Positions 8,717 through 15,636 of a stretch of 16,040 nt of DNA are shown here, one piece after another; within the stretch, counting starts at the first letter, position 1; every line of letters begins with the position of its first letter. Below the pieces are notes generated by a model that was given only the letters and a program-made list of their open reading frames with translations, was not told where the DNA came from and searched no databases. The DNA is from CG2-30-40-21 sp043806395. GTDB taxonomy: Bacteria > UBA9089 > CG2-30-40-21. The DNA lies in the NCBI GenBank assembly GCA_043806395.1, contig JAZDHC010000011.1:1-16040 (forward strand), in the 5' to 3' direction. Made by a program: the position numbers and the translations under genes.

Positions 8717-9232
8717 GTGAGAATTAGTTGGATTATCCTGATAATTTTGTGTTTGAGCAGGGTTGCCCTGACCGCAGAGATTCAAGTCGTACCCGGTAAG
8801 CTGCTCATAACAGATGTACCTGTGGGCAGGCAATATGAGGTTAGTGTGCCTTTGACTATTATCAACTATGGACAGGATGAACAAAGGTATGTGCTGTCTA
8901 CAATAAAGCCATCTACCATGGGTGCCGATATAGAGACAGGGTATATAGAGATACCCGATGAACACTGGTTTTATTTTGCTACAGAAACAACAACGATTAA
9001 GCCAGGTGATTTTGGTCAGGTAAGAATGTATATAAATATCCCCAATGAGGAGGGGTATTATAACCAGCATTGGGTTGTTGGGTTTCGAGTGGCAACAGAT
9101 TCAGGGACACAATCATCATTTGCTTTAGCCCTTTACCCGAAATATTGGATAGAAACAGAGGCTAAGCCTGAGATAAAGGGAAAAGCCAGGATGGGGATTG
9201 CCCGTCTGTGGTGGTATTTGATACGAAGATAA
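8717..9232 (+). CDS. Secreted beta-rich accessory protein B (171 aa), short paralogue
   Basis: I chose the GTG at 8717. It follows the previous stop by one base and has GAGG (8707-8710) six bases upstream; a TTG at 8705 in the same frame would lie on top of that site. A signal peptide (ending about VALTA|EIQ) leads into an Ig-like domain with the same landmarks as its neighbour: LSTIKPSTMG, YYNQHWVVGFRVA, and IETEAKPEIKGKA. It lacks the roughly 100-residue second domain of the paralogue and ends at …WWYLIRR. Just before this end, another frame reads a protein-like stretch (…SVVVFDTKIRKD) to a stop near 9243, so a frameshift close to 9185-9195 is possible, though even that would not restore the second domain. 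It is therefore either a genuine one-domain partner or a decayed duplicate. Confidence 0.8.
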   Translation: MRISWIILIILCLSRVALTAEIQVVPGKLLITDVPVGRQYEVSVPLTIINYGQDEQRYVLSTIKPSTMGADIETGYIEIPDEHWFYFATETTTIKPGDFGQVRMYINIPNEEGYYNQHWVVGFRVATDSGTQSSFALALYPKYWIETEAKPEIKGKARMGIARLWWYLIRR

Positions 9233-9246
9233 GGAAGGATTAACAA

Positions 9247-9747
9247 ATGAACCATAAACGGATTACCATGATAATATTGTTATTTGTTTACCTGCCTTTA
9301 GCAATGTATGCTGAAGGCTCAGAAGGGATTGCAGTTACGGTCACGGTTAATCAGTCAGGCGGAACAGATACGGGAATGGTTGATGGCGGCGGCATAGTTA
9401 TGTCTCAAGCAGATATATTTGGTGTGAGTTTTTCGTTGTATGCAGGGTTCTTAAAGGGTGACCCAATACCAACCGGTGAACTGAAATATCTTGACAGACA
9501 AACAAGAGATTTATACAAGAGTATATTTATCAATTCATTGTATATCTCTGGCAAAGAGGCAATCATTAAGGGTGAGTGTACAAGAAATGATGTGCTTGGT
9601 TACACCTTTGAGATACATGTGAAAGACGCAATGCCTGATACCCTTTCTATAGAGATAAAAGACCGTAACGGGGTATTAATTCATGCTTTTTCAGGGGGAT
9701 TGACCACAGGAGATATTAAGATTTATTGTAACAGTTCAGGTAGATAG
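9247..9747 (+). CDS. Small secreted protein (166 aa), hypothetical
   Basis: A signal peptide (about 1-22, AMYA|EGS) is followed by a short glycine-rich stretch (VDGGG) and an AGFLKG segment. A C-terminal beta-rich region (about 95-160) has the pattern IKGECT…GYTFEIHVKD…DTLSIEIKDRNG…GGLTTGDIKIY. That pattern resembles the small C-terminal modules found in other secreted proteins ('post-COAP-1'-like); this is a weak recollection, not a firm call. The ribosome site AAGGAAGGA (9231-9239) overlaps the previous gene's stop region, giving a 14-nt gap, so it belongs to the same operon. Its last codons (AAC AGT TCA GGT AGA TAG) lie inside the left arm of a palindromic repeat, so its natural C-terminus may have been replaced. 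Confidence 0.82.
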   Translation: MNHKRITMIILLFVYLPLAMYAEGSEGIAVTVTVNQSGGTDTGMVDGGGIVMSQADIFGVSFSLYAGFLKGDPIPTGELKYLDRQTRDLYKSIFINSLYISGKEAIIKGECTRNDVLGYTFEIHVKDAMPDTLSIEIKDRNGVLIHAFSGGLTTGDIKIYCNSSGR

Positions 9748-9861
9748 GCTGTAGGTGTTTAGACTGTAGGGCATCAGAAACAGATATACAGATTTGTTCC
9801 TGCAATTTATCTGAAAAACTAACAGCCTATAGCCTACAGCCTAAACAACCTGAACTGTTAC
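9728..9861. repeat. Palindromic element copy 1 (134 bp), overlapping a stop codon
   Basis: Outer arms GTAACAGTTCAGGT (9728-9741) and ACCTGAACTGTTAC (9848-9861) are perfect inverse complements. Inside them, AGGCTGTAGG (9747-9756) pairs with sequence around 9831-9842, where AGCCTA-type units recur; GACTGTAGG (9762-9770) is a second internal unit. The centre (about 9772-9820) is unpaired and AT-rich. The left arm carries the last codons and TAG stop of the gene at 9247-9747. The whole can fold into a long stem. It shares its layout with the copy at 10371-10482. The 142-bp gap between the two neighbouring genes consists almost entirely of this element. Confidence 0.88.
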
Positions 9862-9889
9862 GATTTATTAAGCAAAAGGGTAGAAAAAA

Positions 9890-10402
9890 ATGAAAATAAT
9901 TAAGATTTTATTGGTGATGTTATTTATTGGGGTTAAGTTGGCTGAGGCAATTCCGATTGTCAGCATGGAATATATTGTTACCTCAGCTGGGGTAAATGTC
10001 TGGCAATATAACTACACGATAAATGTCAGCAGTAGTAGCCCTGAGAGTGTCTGGTTGACAGACCTGATAGTACCCTGTAATGTGTATGATATTACTGTTC
10101 CTGCTAATTGGGATACAATAGCTGGTCCTGGTTTTGTGGAATGGTATAGCATTGACCATACCTATGACATTATGCCCGGTAGTATGCTTTCAGGATTTGG
10201 GTATAGGATAATACAACCATCAGCCCATGGGAATCTTACCTTTTATGCCAGTGGTTCTACTATTAATACTGGATTGCCAACCCCAGGGCAATCACAGGGA
10301 CAAACCACACCGATTCCTGAGCCAGCAACCATAATTTTGCTTGGTATGGGGCTGTTTATCATGGCATATCGTAACTACTCAGGTAGTTGGGCTGTAGGGT
10401 AA
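9890..10402 (+). CDS. PEP-CTERM sorting-domain protein (170 aa)
   Basis: A signal peptide (about 1-20, LAEA|IPI) precedes a compact beta-rich domain (about 21-125) of unknown function. A flexible, Thr/Gln-rich linker then leads to the C-terminal PEP-CTERM signal: PIPEPAT, a hydrophobic stretch (ILLGMGLFIMA) and an Arg. Known PEP-CTERM proteins are cut by an exosortase after export and linked to surface or extracellular polymer; no exosortase gene is in this window. The usual short basic end is replaced by NYSGSWAVG, encoded entirely by the left arm of the palindromic repeat at 10371. AAAAGGG at 9874-9880 lies nine bases before the ATG and supports the start. The gap from the upstream gene is filled by repeat copy 1, so co-transcription is possible but unproven. 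Confidence 0.88.
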   Translation: MKIIKILLVMLFIGVKLAEAIPIVSMEYIVTSAGVNVWQYNYTINVSSSSPESVWLTDLIVPCNVYDITVPANWDTIAGPGFVEWYSIDHTYDIMPGSMLSGFGYRIIQPSAHGNLTFYASGSTINTGLPTPGQSQGQTTPIPEPATIILLGMGLFIMAYRNYSGSWAVG

Positions 10403-10482
10403 AGAAGCAGAAACACGGAATTATTGATATAATTTGCAGCTTCCAAACTAACAGCCTTCAGCCTGAATACCTGAGTAGTTAC
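10371..10482. repeat. Palindromic element copy 2 (112 bp), overlapping a stop codon
   Basis: Outer arms GTAACTACTCAGGT (10371-10384) and ACCTGAGTAGTTAC (10469-10482) are perfect inverse complements. The inner GGCTGTAGG (10390-10398) faces the AGCCTTCAGCCT unit on the right side (about 10452-10464). The centre contains GCAGAAACA, similar to the centre of copy 1. The four central bases of the arms differ from copy 1 (TACT/AGTA against AGTT/AACT) but remain paired. The left arm encodes the last nine residues and the TAA of the PEP-CTERM gene. Confidence 0.88.
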
Positions 10483-10501
10483 TATAGACAAAATATTAAA
10501 T

Positions 10502-10516
10502 CCTGGCTTGTCCAGG
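10502..10516 (+). promoter_or_regulatory. Small hairpin just before the trpB ribosome site
   Basis: CCTGG (10502-10506) and CCAGG (10512-10516) pair around a 5-nt loop, directly followed by AAGGAGA (10518-10524), the strong ribosome site six bases before the trpB ATG. The stem is short, so a regulatory role is only possible. I see no Trp-rich leader peptide or T-box-like sequence in this gap. Confidence 0.25.
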
Positions 10517-10530
10517 TAAGGAGATAGATT

Positions 10531-11730
10531 ATGTTACCAGATACACTTGGTCATTTTGTTATATCAGATGAATTATTTTTTGGTGGCAGGTTTGTTCCAG
10601 AAACATTGATGTCAGCCCTTTTGGAATTAGAGAATGCCTACCTTAAGGCAAAGGAAGACCGTGGATTTCAAAAAGAACTGGCATATTATCTTCAATCATT
10701 TGCTGGACGGCCAACTTCATTATATTTTGCCCAAAGGCTTACAGAAAGGCTTGGCGGGGCAAAGATATACCTTAAACGGGAAGACCTTCTGCATACAGGG
10801 GCACATAAGATTAACAATACCCTGGGTCAGGCACTGTTAACAAAGCAGATGGGAAAGCCACGGGTAATAGCTGAGACAGGGGCAGGACAGCATGGGGTAG
10901 CAACAGCAACGGCTGCGGCTATGTTTGGTCTGGAGTGTGAGGTTTACATGGGGACAGAGGATATTGAGCGGCAGGCGTTGAATGTCTTTAGAATGAAACT
11001 CCTTGGGGCAAAGGTTAATCCAGTCGATTCAGGTAGTAAAACCCTGAAGGATGCAATCAATGAGGCACTCCGTGATTGGGTCACAAATGTTCGCACAACC
11101 CATTATATTATTGGTTCTGTGGTTGGACCACACCCATATCCCATGATGGTGCGGGATTTTCAATCTGTAATTGGACTTGAATCAAAAAAACAGATATTAG
11201 AGTTAGAAGGCAGGCTTCCTGATTGCCTTGTTGCTTGTGTTGGTGGCGGAAGCAATTCCATGGGGCTTTTTTACCCATTTTATCAGGAAGATAATGTAAG
11301 ATTCATAGGGGTAGAGGCAGCGGGCGAAGGGGTTGAGACCAGAAAACATTCTGCTTCACTGGGTAAGGGAAGTGTTGGCAGTCTGCATGGCAGTCTTTCT
11401 TATGTGCTTCAAGACGAGAATGGTCAGATTATACCAACACACTCTGTCTCAGCCGGCTTGGATTATCCGGGTGTTGGACCTGAACATAGTTATTATAAAG
11501 ATACAGGTAGAGCAGAGTATGTGTCTATAACAGATACAGAGGCTTTAGACAGCTTTCATCTTCTGGCATTGACCGAGGGCATAATCCCTGCTCTTGAATC
11601 TGCTCACGCCATTGCCTATGCAGTTAAACTTGCTCCAACCATGGATAAGGATAAGATTATCATTGTCTGTCTTTCAGGCAGGGGAGATAAGGATGTTCAG
11701 ACCGTGTCAGGGATGATGGGGGAAATGTAA
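10531..11730 (+). CDS. trpB: Tryptophan synthase beta chain
   Basis: TrpB catalyses the PLP-dependent condensation of indole with L-serine to give L-tryptophan, normally in a complex with TrpA that channels indole to it. The 399-residue length is normal for TrpB. Visible signatures are the PLP-lysine motif HTGAHKINN (Lys93), the catalytic Glu in AETGAGQHG (Glu115), the phosphate-binding loop GGGSN (238-242) and the C-terminal LSGRGDKD motif. The N-terminus and the motifs fit the classical TrpB1 type. The start is set by AAGGAGA six bases upstream. No trpA or other trp gene is visible on either side in this window; its neighbours are secreted proteins, so it is either isolated or at the end of a scattered pathway. 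It faces a convergent gene 40 bp downstream; no clear terminator hairpin was seen in that gap. Confidence 0.98.
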   Translation: MLPDTLGHFVISDELFFGGRFVPETLMSALLELENAYLKAKEDRGFQKELAYYLQSFAGRPTSLYFAQRLTERLGGAKIYLKREDLLHTGAHKINNTLGQALLTKQMGKPRVIAETGAGQHGVATATAAAMFGLECEVYMGTEDIERQALNVFRMKLLGAKVNPVDSGSKTLKDAINEALRDWVTNVRTTHYIIGSVVGPHPYPMMVRDFQSVIGLESKKQILELEGRLPDCLVACVGGGSNSMGLFYPFYQEDNVRFIGVEAAGEGVETRKHSASLGKGSVGSLHGSLSYVLQDENGQIIPTHSVSAGLDYPGVGPEHSYYKDTGRAEYVSITDTEALDSFHLLALTEGIIPALESAHAIAYAVKLAPTMDKDKIIIVCLSGRGDKDVQTVSGMMGEM

Positions 11731-11770
11731 GGAAATAACCGCATGTCTTGCTTTTGGGGGCGGAAGGACA

Positions 11771-14700
11771 TTATCGTATCACCCCTAATTTGCCAACCTT
11801 CTTATTTCCCGCAGGGTCTGTAATGAGGTAAAGGTAGATGCCAGAGGCGACTTTTTCACCTTCAGAGTTGCAGGCATCCCAGCTTTCTTGGGATGAATTT
11901 ACCCGGATCTCTCGCACCAATTCGCCGGCTATGTTGAAGATTTTGATGGTGGAATTTTCAGTCAGCTTGTCAAACTTTATCCTTATGGCTGCATGTTTGG
12001 CTGCATTATACGGATTAGGGTAGGCAATTGCTTTCTCAAGGGTAGGCGGAAATTCAGGTCCCATCAGGATGTAATATGAGAAATGCGTTACAACATTGGC
12101 ACAAACCATATTGTTTTCGGGATCTACCCATGAATCTTTAATTGGTTCCCATATTGCAGCTTCTCCTGTACCAACAGCCATATAAACTCTCAAGCTATTT
12201 TCTCGTATCCCATCTACAAAACCATCATTATCTGCATCAGGATATGGGATGGAGATGCGTACCATAGCTGTAGCTGTGGTGGTGGCAATAGTAGCCCCAT
12301 GGATCTCAAACTTGCGTAATGTGCCGTTTATACGATTAATTTTCGTGTCTGCCTTATCCTTTTCATTGGCAGCAGCGATTTCAACCGTAAAAGTACCAGG
12401 GGTATTTATTTCAATGTATCCCCCTGTACCAGTAATTGCACCTGTATCAATCTTCACTGTGGTCTTGCCATCATCTGCTACAACAACCCCTGAGCTGCTG
12501 CTGCCTAATCCCTCAATGGTTATTGTATGTATTGTGGAACTGCTTGTCCCTTGGATGGAGGCGACAATACTTACCAATGTGGCAGTCCCATTTTGTTTGA
12601 AGAAGAAGGTACGATTGCTTGTCCCATCAACAAGGGAAAATGTGCCTGTCTCTGTCCATGTAGCACCCGAAGATAAAGATGCAAATCGTGATTGACTATT
12701 GCCACTGACAACAATGGTTGTACTATTGGCAAGGCTAATGTTGCCATATTCATCCTGTGTCCGGAGGGTGATTGTGCCGGGCATACCTACGGTCAATGTC
12801 CCTGCTGTTGGTGATATAAATGCCAATTGCTTAATCTGTCCCGGGACAGCTGTTGCTGTAAATGTTGCCTGTGCCAGAATTGAGTCGATTGTCCTTACCC
12901 GATAAGTGCCTGATTTTGTGCCAAGTGTCAGGCTTGATGAGGCTATGCCGTCTATTCCAGTCGTGGTTGTAGTGGCAGAGAGATTCGCCTCTGCCGGTGA
13001 CTCAATTATCTGCCAACCAACCAAGTGTCCTAAGATTGGATTACCATAGATATCGGTTACCTTGACCATAAATGGTTCAGTCAAGGTGGTGTTTACTGTA
13101 CCCTGCTGTCCATTTCCTAAAATCACACATGTGTTGGTTGCTGCATCAGGTATAGCCGTTGCTGTAAATGTTGCTATTAATCCAAATGCAGCAGCAATTA
13201 CCGTATATGTCCCGGTTTTTGTGCCAAGGGTGAAAATAGTAGAGGTTATGCCATTGATATTAGTTGCAGTTGAGGTTGCTGATAGGGCAGCTCCATTGCC
13301 CGGCTCTATTATTTGCCATATTACTGAATAATAACCGACTGGATCGTCAGAGGCATCGGTAAGTTTCACAATAAATGGTGTTAAGGTAGTAGTTACGGTT
13401 GCCTTCTGTCTATCTCCAGAGAAAATAGTAAGGGAGGTTGGCGTGCCATAGGTAGATGCAGCAACAATATTTGACATCCCTGACCAGTTTTTCGCCTCAT
13501 CGTATGCCTTTATGGCAAAACAATAACCTGTCCCTATCACAAGGTTTGTTACTATAGCCTGCTGGGTTGTACCCGCTGATTTGGGAGAAGGGATAACGCC
13601 TGAAGCAATAGATGCCTGTAACCAGTTGCTTTCAGTGATGGATGTCGTTGAATATCGAATCTCATATCCAGCAGCTATCCCATCATATCCATCATCACCT
13701 GAAGATGACCATTGGAGACTAACAGAGGTAATCCCGGTCGTTCCTACAGAGAGATTTGTTATAGTGCCTGGTGGGGTGGGATCGGTTGTTATCATGATGT
13801 CCTGACAGGGCGAGTCATTGGCAGTATCGGTAATCAGCTTGCCTGTGTCATCTATGCCGGACTGAACAAAGATGGAGAGTCTATCGCTTGATGTAGAGTA
13901 TTCAAAAAAGTGGGAGAGATCAGTAGTCCTGACATTAATTAAATCAATGCCCCATAAGCCATTCTCGTCAACAATTGTTGACCATTCCGAAGATGTGCCC
14001 ATAGAACCAATGCCATCTGCGTCGCAAATCTGGAGATACACAAGTGAACCCGAAGCCACTGTACCATTCTTATATACCTTGCCATGTACAAAATCGCTTC
14101 CTGTGCGAGTAATGGATGGAGCGGTTTTAAGAGAATAATGTTTCCCCTGATTATTATCTGTACTTCCACCGGAGATGATATCATAATAGTATGTAGTGTC
14201 TGGAGATAGCCACTCAATTGCGATATAATGAGTATATGTCAAGCGGTCATCTGTAGCCAGAAGGTTGAGGCTATTTGTATCAGTGCCATATTGGATGGCA
14301 GCTGTACCAGTGGTATCCGTTATCCATGAGATGGTAAATGCTGCACCCGTAATATTGGTTTGCTTTATTTTCTTTGACTGGCTGGCAAGGGTAAAAGTAG
14401 CAACAATATTTGATATCAGAGACCAGTTTTTCGCCTCATCGTATGCTTTTATGGCAAAATAATACTTTGTCCATGGGACAAGGTTTTCTATTATAGCCTG
14501 TTGAGTTGTATTCACTGGTGCGGGAGAAGGGATAATGCCTGAGGCAATAGATGCCTGTGACCAGTTGCTTTCGGTAATGGATGTTGTTGAATATCGAATC
14601 TCATACCCAGCAGCTGTTCCAATATCTCCATCATCACCAGGTGATGACCAACTAAGGATCACAGAGTTAATTCCGGTCGTTCCGACAGAAAGATTTGTTA

Positions 14701-15427
14701 CAGTGCATGGTGGGGTAGTCTCGGTTGTTACCATGATGTCCTGACAGAGCGAATCATTGGCAGTATCAGTAATCAGCTTGCCTGTGCCCAGAGATCCTGC
14801 CTGAACCTCAATACAGAGTTGATCGCCAAATGGGGAGTATTCAAAAAAATTAGACAGATCGGATGTCCTGACATTAATTAGATTAATTATCCACATACCA
14901 TCATTATTAACAATCGTTGACCATTCCGAAGAGGTACCCAAAGAACCCTTGCCATCAAGATTGCAAATCTTAAGATACACAAGTGAGCCCGGGACAGTAG
15001 TAGTTCCATCAGGCTTATATACATAACCATGTACAAAGTCATCCCCCATGCGAAAAATGGATGGACCGGTTTTAATGGAATAGTGCTGTCCATAATTATC
15101 ATCCGTAACCCCAGCAGAGACAATATCATAGTAATAGGTAGTATCTCCGGATAAACCATTTGCCGTAATGTAATGAGTATCCACCAAGCGGTCATCTGTA
15201 GCCAGAAGGTTGAGGCTATTTGTATCAGTGCCATATTGGATGGCAGCTGTACCAGTGGTATCCGTTATCCATGAGATGGTAAATGCTGCACCCGTAATAT
15301 TGGTTTGCTTTATTTCCTTTGTCTGTTGACCAAAGGAGGGCTGACTAATAAGCAAAAGTCCAAACAATAGCCAAAAGATACATCCATTGCGAGAGTAAGA
15401 CCTCAATTTCATACAGTATTTCTTCAT
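11771..15427 (-). CDS. Large secreted Ig/fibronectin-repeat protein (1218 aa) with FlgD-like/T9SS-type tail
   Basis: A signal peptide (about 1-34, PSFG|QQ) is followed by two long repeat units (about 38-350 and 353-659). Each unit has a purple-acid-phosphatase/fibronectin-III-like domain (YYYDI), a carboxypeptidase-regulatory-like beta domain (DFVHG.VY) and a fibronectin-III domain (AGYEIRYS…AIKAYDEAKNWS). Two Big_1/invasin-like Ig domains (about 660-765 and 765-862) and a third Ig-like domain (about 864-965) follow. A further beta region (about 972-1130) has a calcium-type DADNDGFVDG loop. The end (1134-1218) is a YPNP…AGELVREI…SGIYLYL…GKLGVIR tail, matching that of the 2315-aa protein. AAAAGGAG (15438-15445) lies ten bases before the ATG, inside the preceding toxin-like gene, with which it overlaps by four bases (ATGA). 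It is probably an adhesin or surface protein; the ligand is unknown. Confidence 0.93.
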   Translation of the reverse strand: MKKYCMKLRSYSRNGCIFWLLFGLLLISQPSFGQQTKEIKQTNITGAAFTISWITDTTGTAAIQYGTDTNSLNLLATDDRLVDTHYITANGLSGDTTYYYDIVSAGVTDDNYGQHYSIKTGPSIFRMGDDFVHGYVYKPDGTTTVPGSLVYLKICNLDGKGSLGTSSEWSTIVNNDGMWIINLINVRTSDLSNFFEYSPFGDQLCIEVQAGSLGTGKLITDTANDSLCQDIMVTTETTPPCTVTNLSVGTTGINSVILSWSSPGDDGDIGTAAGYEIRYSTTSITESNWSQASIASGIIPSPAPVNTTQQAIIENLVPWTKYYFAIKAYDEAKNWSLISNIVATFTLASQSKKIKQTNITGAAFTISWITDTTGTAAIQYGTDTNSLNLLATDDRLTYTHYIAIEWLSPDTTYYYDIISGGSTDNNQGKHYSLKTAPSITRTGSDFVHGKVYKNGTVASGSLVYLQICDADGIGSMGTSSEWSTIVDENGLWGIDLINVRTTDLSHFFEYSTSSDRLSIFVQSGIDDTGKLITDTANDSPCQDIMITTDPTPPGTITNLSVGTTGITSVSLQWSSSGDDGYDGIAAGYEIRYSTTSITESNWLQASIASGVIPSPKSAGTTQQAIVTNLVIGTGYCFAIKAYDEAKNWSGMSNIVAASTYGTPTSLTIFSGDRQKATVTTTLTPFIVKLTDASDDPVGYYSVIWQIIEPGNGAALSATSTATNINGITSTIFTLGTKTGTYTVIAAAFGLIATFTATAIPDAATNTCVILGNGQQGTVNTTLTEPFMVKVTDIYGNPILGHLVGWQIIESPAEANLSATTTTTGIDGIASSSLTLGTKSGTYRVRTIDSILAQATFTATAVPGQIKQLAFISPTAGTLTVGMPGTITLRTQDEYGNISLANSTTIVVSGNSQSRFASLSSGATWTETGTFSLVDGTSNRTFFFKQNGTATLVSIVASIQGTSSSTIHTITIEGLGSSSSGVVVADDGKTTVKIDTGAITGTGGYIEINTPGTFTVEIAAANEKDKADTKINRINGTLRKFEIHGATIATTTATAMVRISIPYPDADNDGFVDGIRENSLRVYMAVGTGEAAIWEPIKDSWVDPENNMVCANVVTHFSYYILMGPEFPPTLEKAIAYPNPYNAAKHAAIRIKFDKLTENSTIKIFNIAGELVREIRVNSSQESWDACNSEGEKVASGIYLYLITDPAGNKKVGKLGVIR
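13440..14370 (-). repeat. Intragenic long repeat, copy 2
   Basis: This is the second of two roughly 0.94-kb in-frame units in the 1218-aa gene. Its first 130 bases (14241-14370) are identical to 15186-15315; the rest has diverged, with offsets shifting from 945 to 939 bp through small in-frame indels. Confidence 0.85.
14371..15315 (-). repeat. Intragenic long repeat, copy 1
   Basis: This is the first of two in-frame units (945 bp to the start of the next). It encodes the fibronectin-like, carboxypeptidase-regulatory-like and fibronectin-III domain trio described for the 1218-aa protein. Confidence 0.85.
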
Positions 15428-15636
15428 AATTTTAACACTCCTTTTGACTTAAAATCATCATCGGCAGGAGAAATGAGTTCATCAAAATCCTTGATATATT
15501 GGTGTAACTGTGTGCTTACGCCGCAAACAAGTAAATCACTATAAGATGGCATTTCTCGCAGAATAATCGCAGGTCTGTTCTTCAATTTTCCATCAGCCTG
15601 TGGCACTGGTGTAAGGATTACATCACCTTGTTTCAT
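15424..15636 (-). pseudogene. PemK/MazF-like toxin, C-terminally truncated (70 aa)
   Basis: The start matches the MazF/PemK family of mRNA-cleaving toxins: MKQGDVILTPVP strand, then KNRPAIIL, and CGVSTQ. The Arg of the RPA motif (Arg21) and the Ser/Thr of VSTQ (41-42), which correspond to the usual active-site Arg and Thr, are present. After ISPADDDFKSKG the usual continuation (a conserved strand and the last helix, some 35-45 residues) is missing; the frame stops at TGA 15424-15426. That stop overlaps the start of the 1218-aa gene. Family members are usually about 105-120 residues, so the fold is unlikely to be complete. No continuation is seen in other frames. It is either a decayed toxin or a short leader-like gene for the downstream protein. 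It overlaps the antitoxin gene by 14 bases. Confidence 0.75.

Noticed and set aside
8603..9070. 155-codon minus-strand open frame across the paralogue pair
   Set aside because: It is antisense to both conserved paralogous genes; their shared protein motifs prove the plus strand is coding.
9728..9861. CRISPR-like array from the repeated AGCCTA / CTGTAGG units
   Set aside because: The units are only 6-10 nt, nearly adjacent and mirrored within a palindrome; there are no regular spacers and no cas genes.
10428..10433. TATAAT as the -10 box of a trpB promoter
   Set aside because: No acceptable -35 hexamer lies 16-18 nt upstream; the AT-rich loop of the repeat makes chance matches likely.
12249..12695. 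148-codon plus-strand open frame opposite the 1218-aa gene
   Set aside because: It is valine/proline-rich with no domain pattern and lies wholly antisense to a clearly coding Ig-repeat gene; an open shadow frame.
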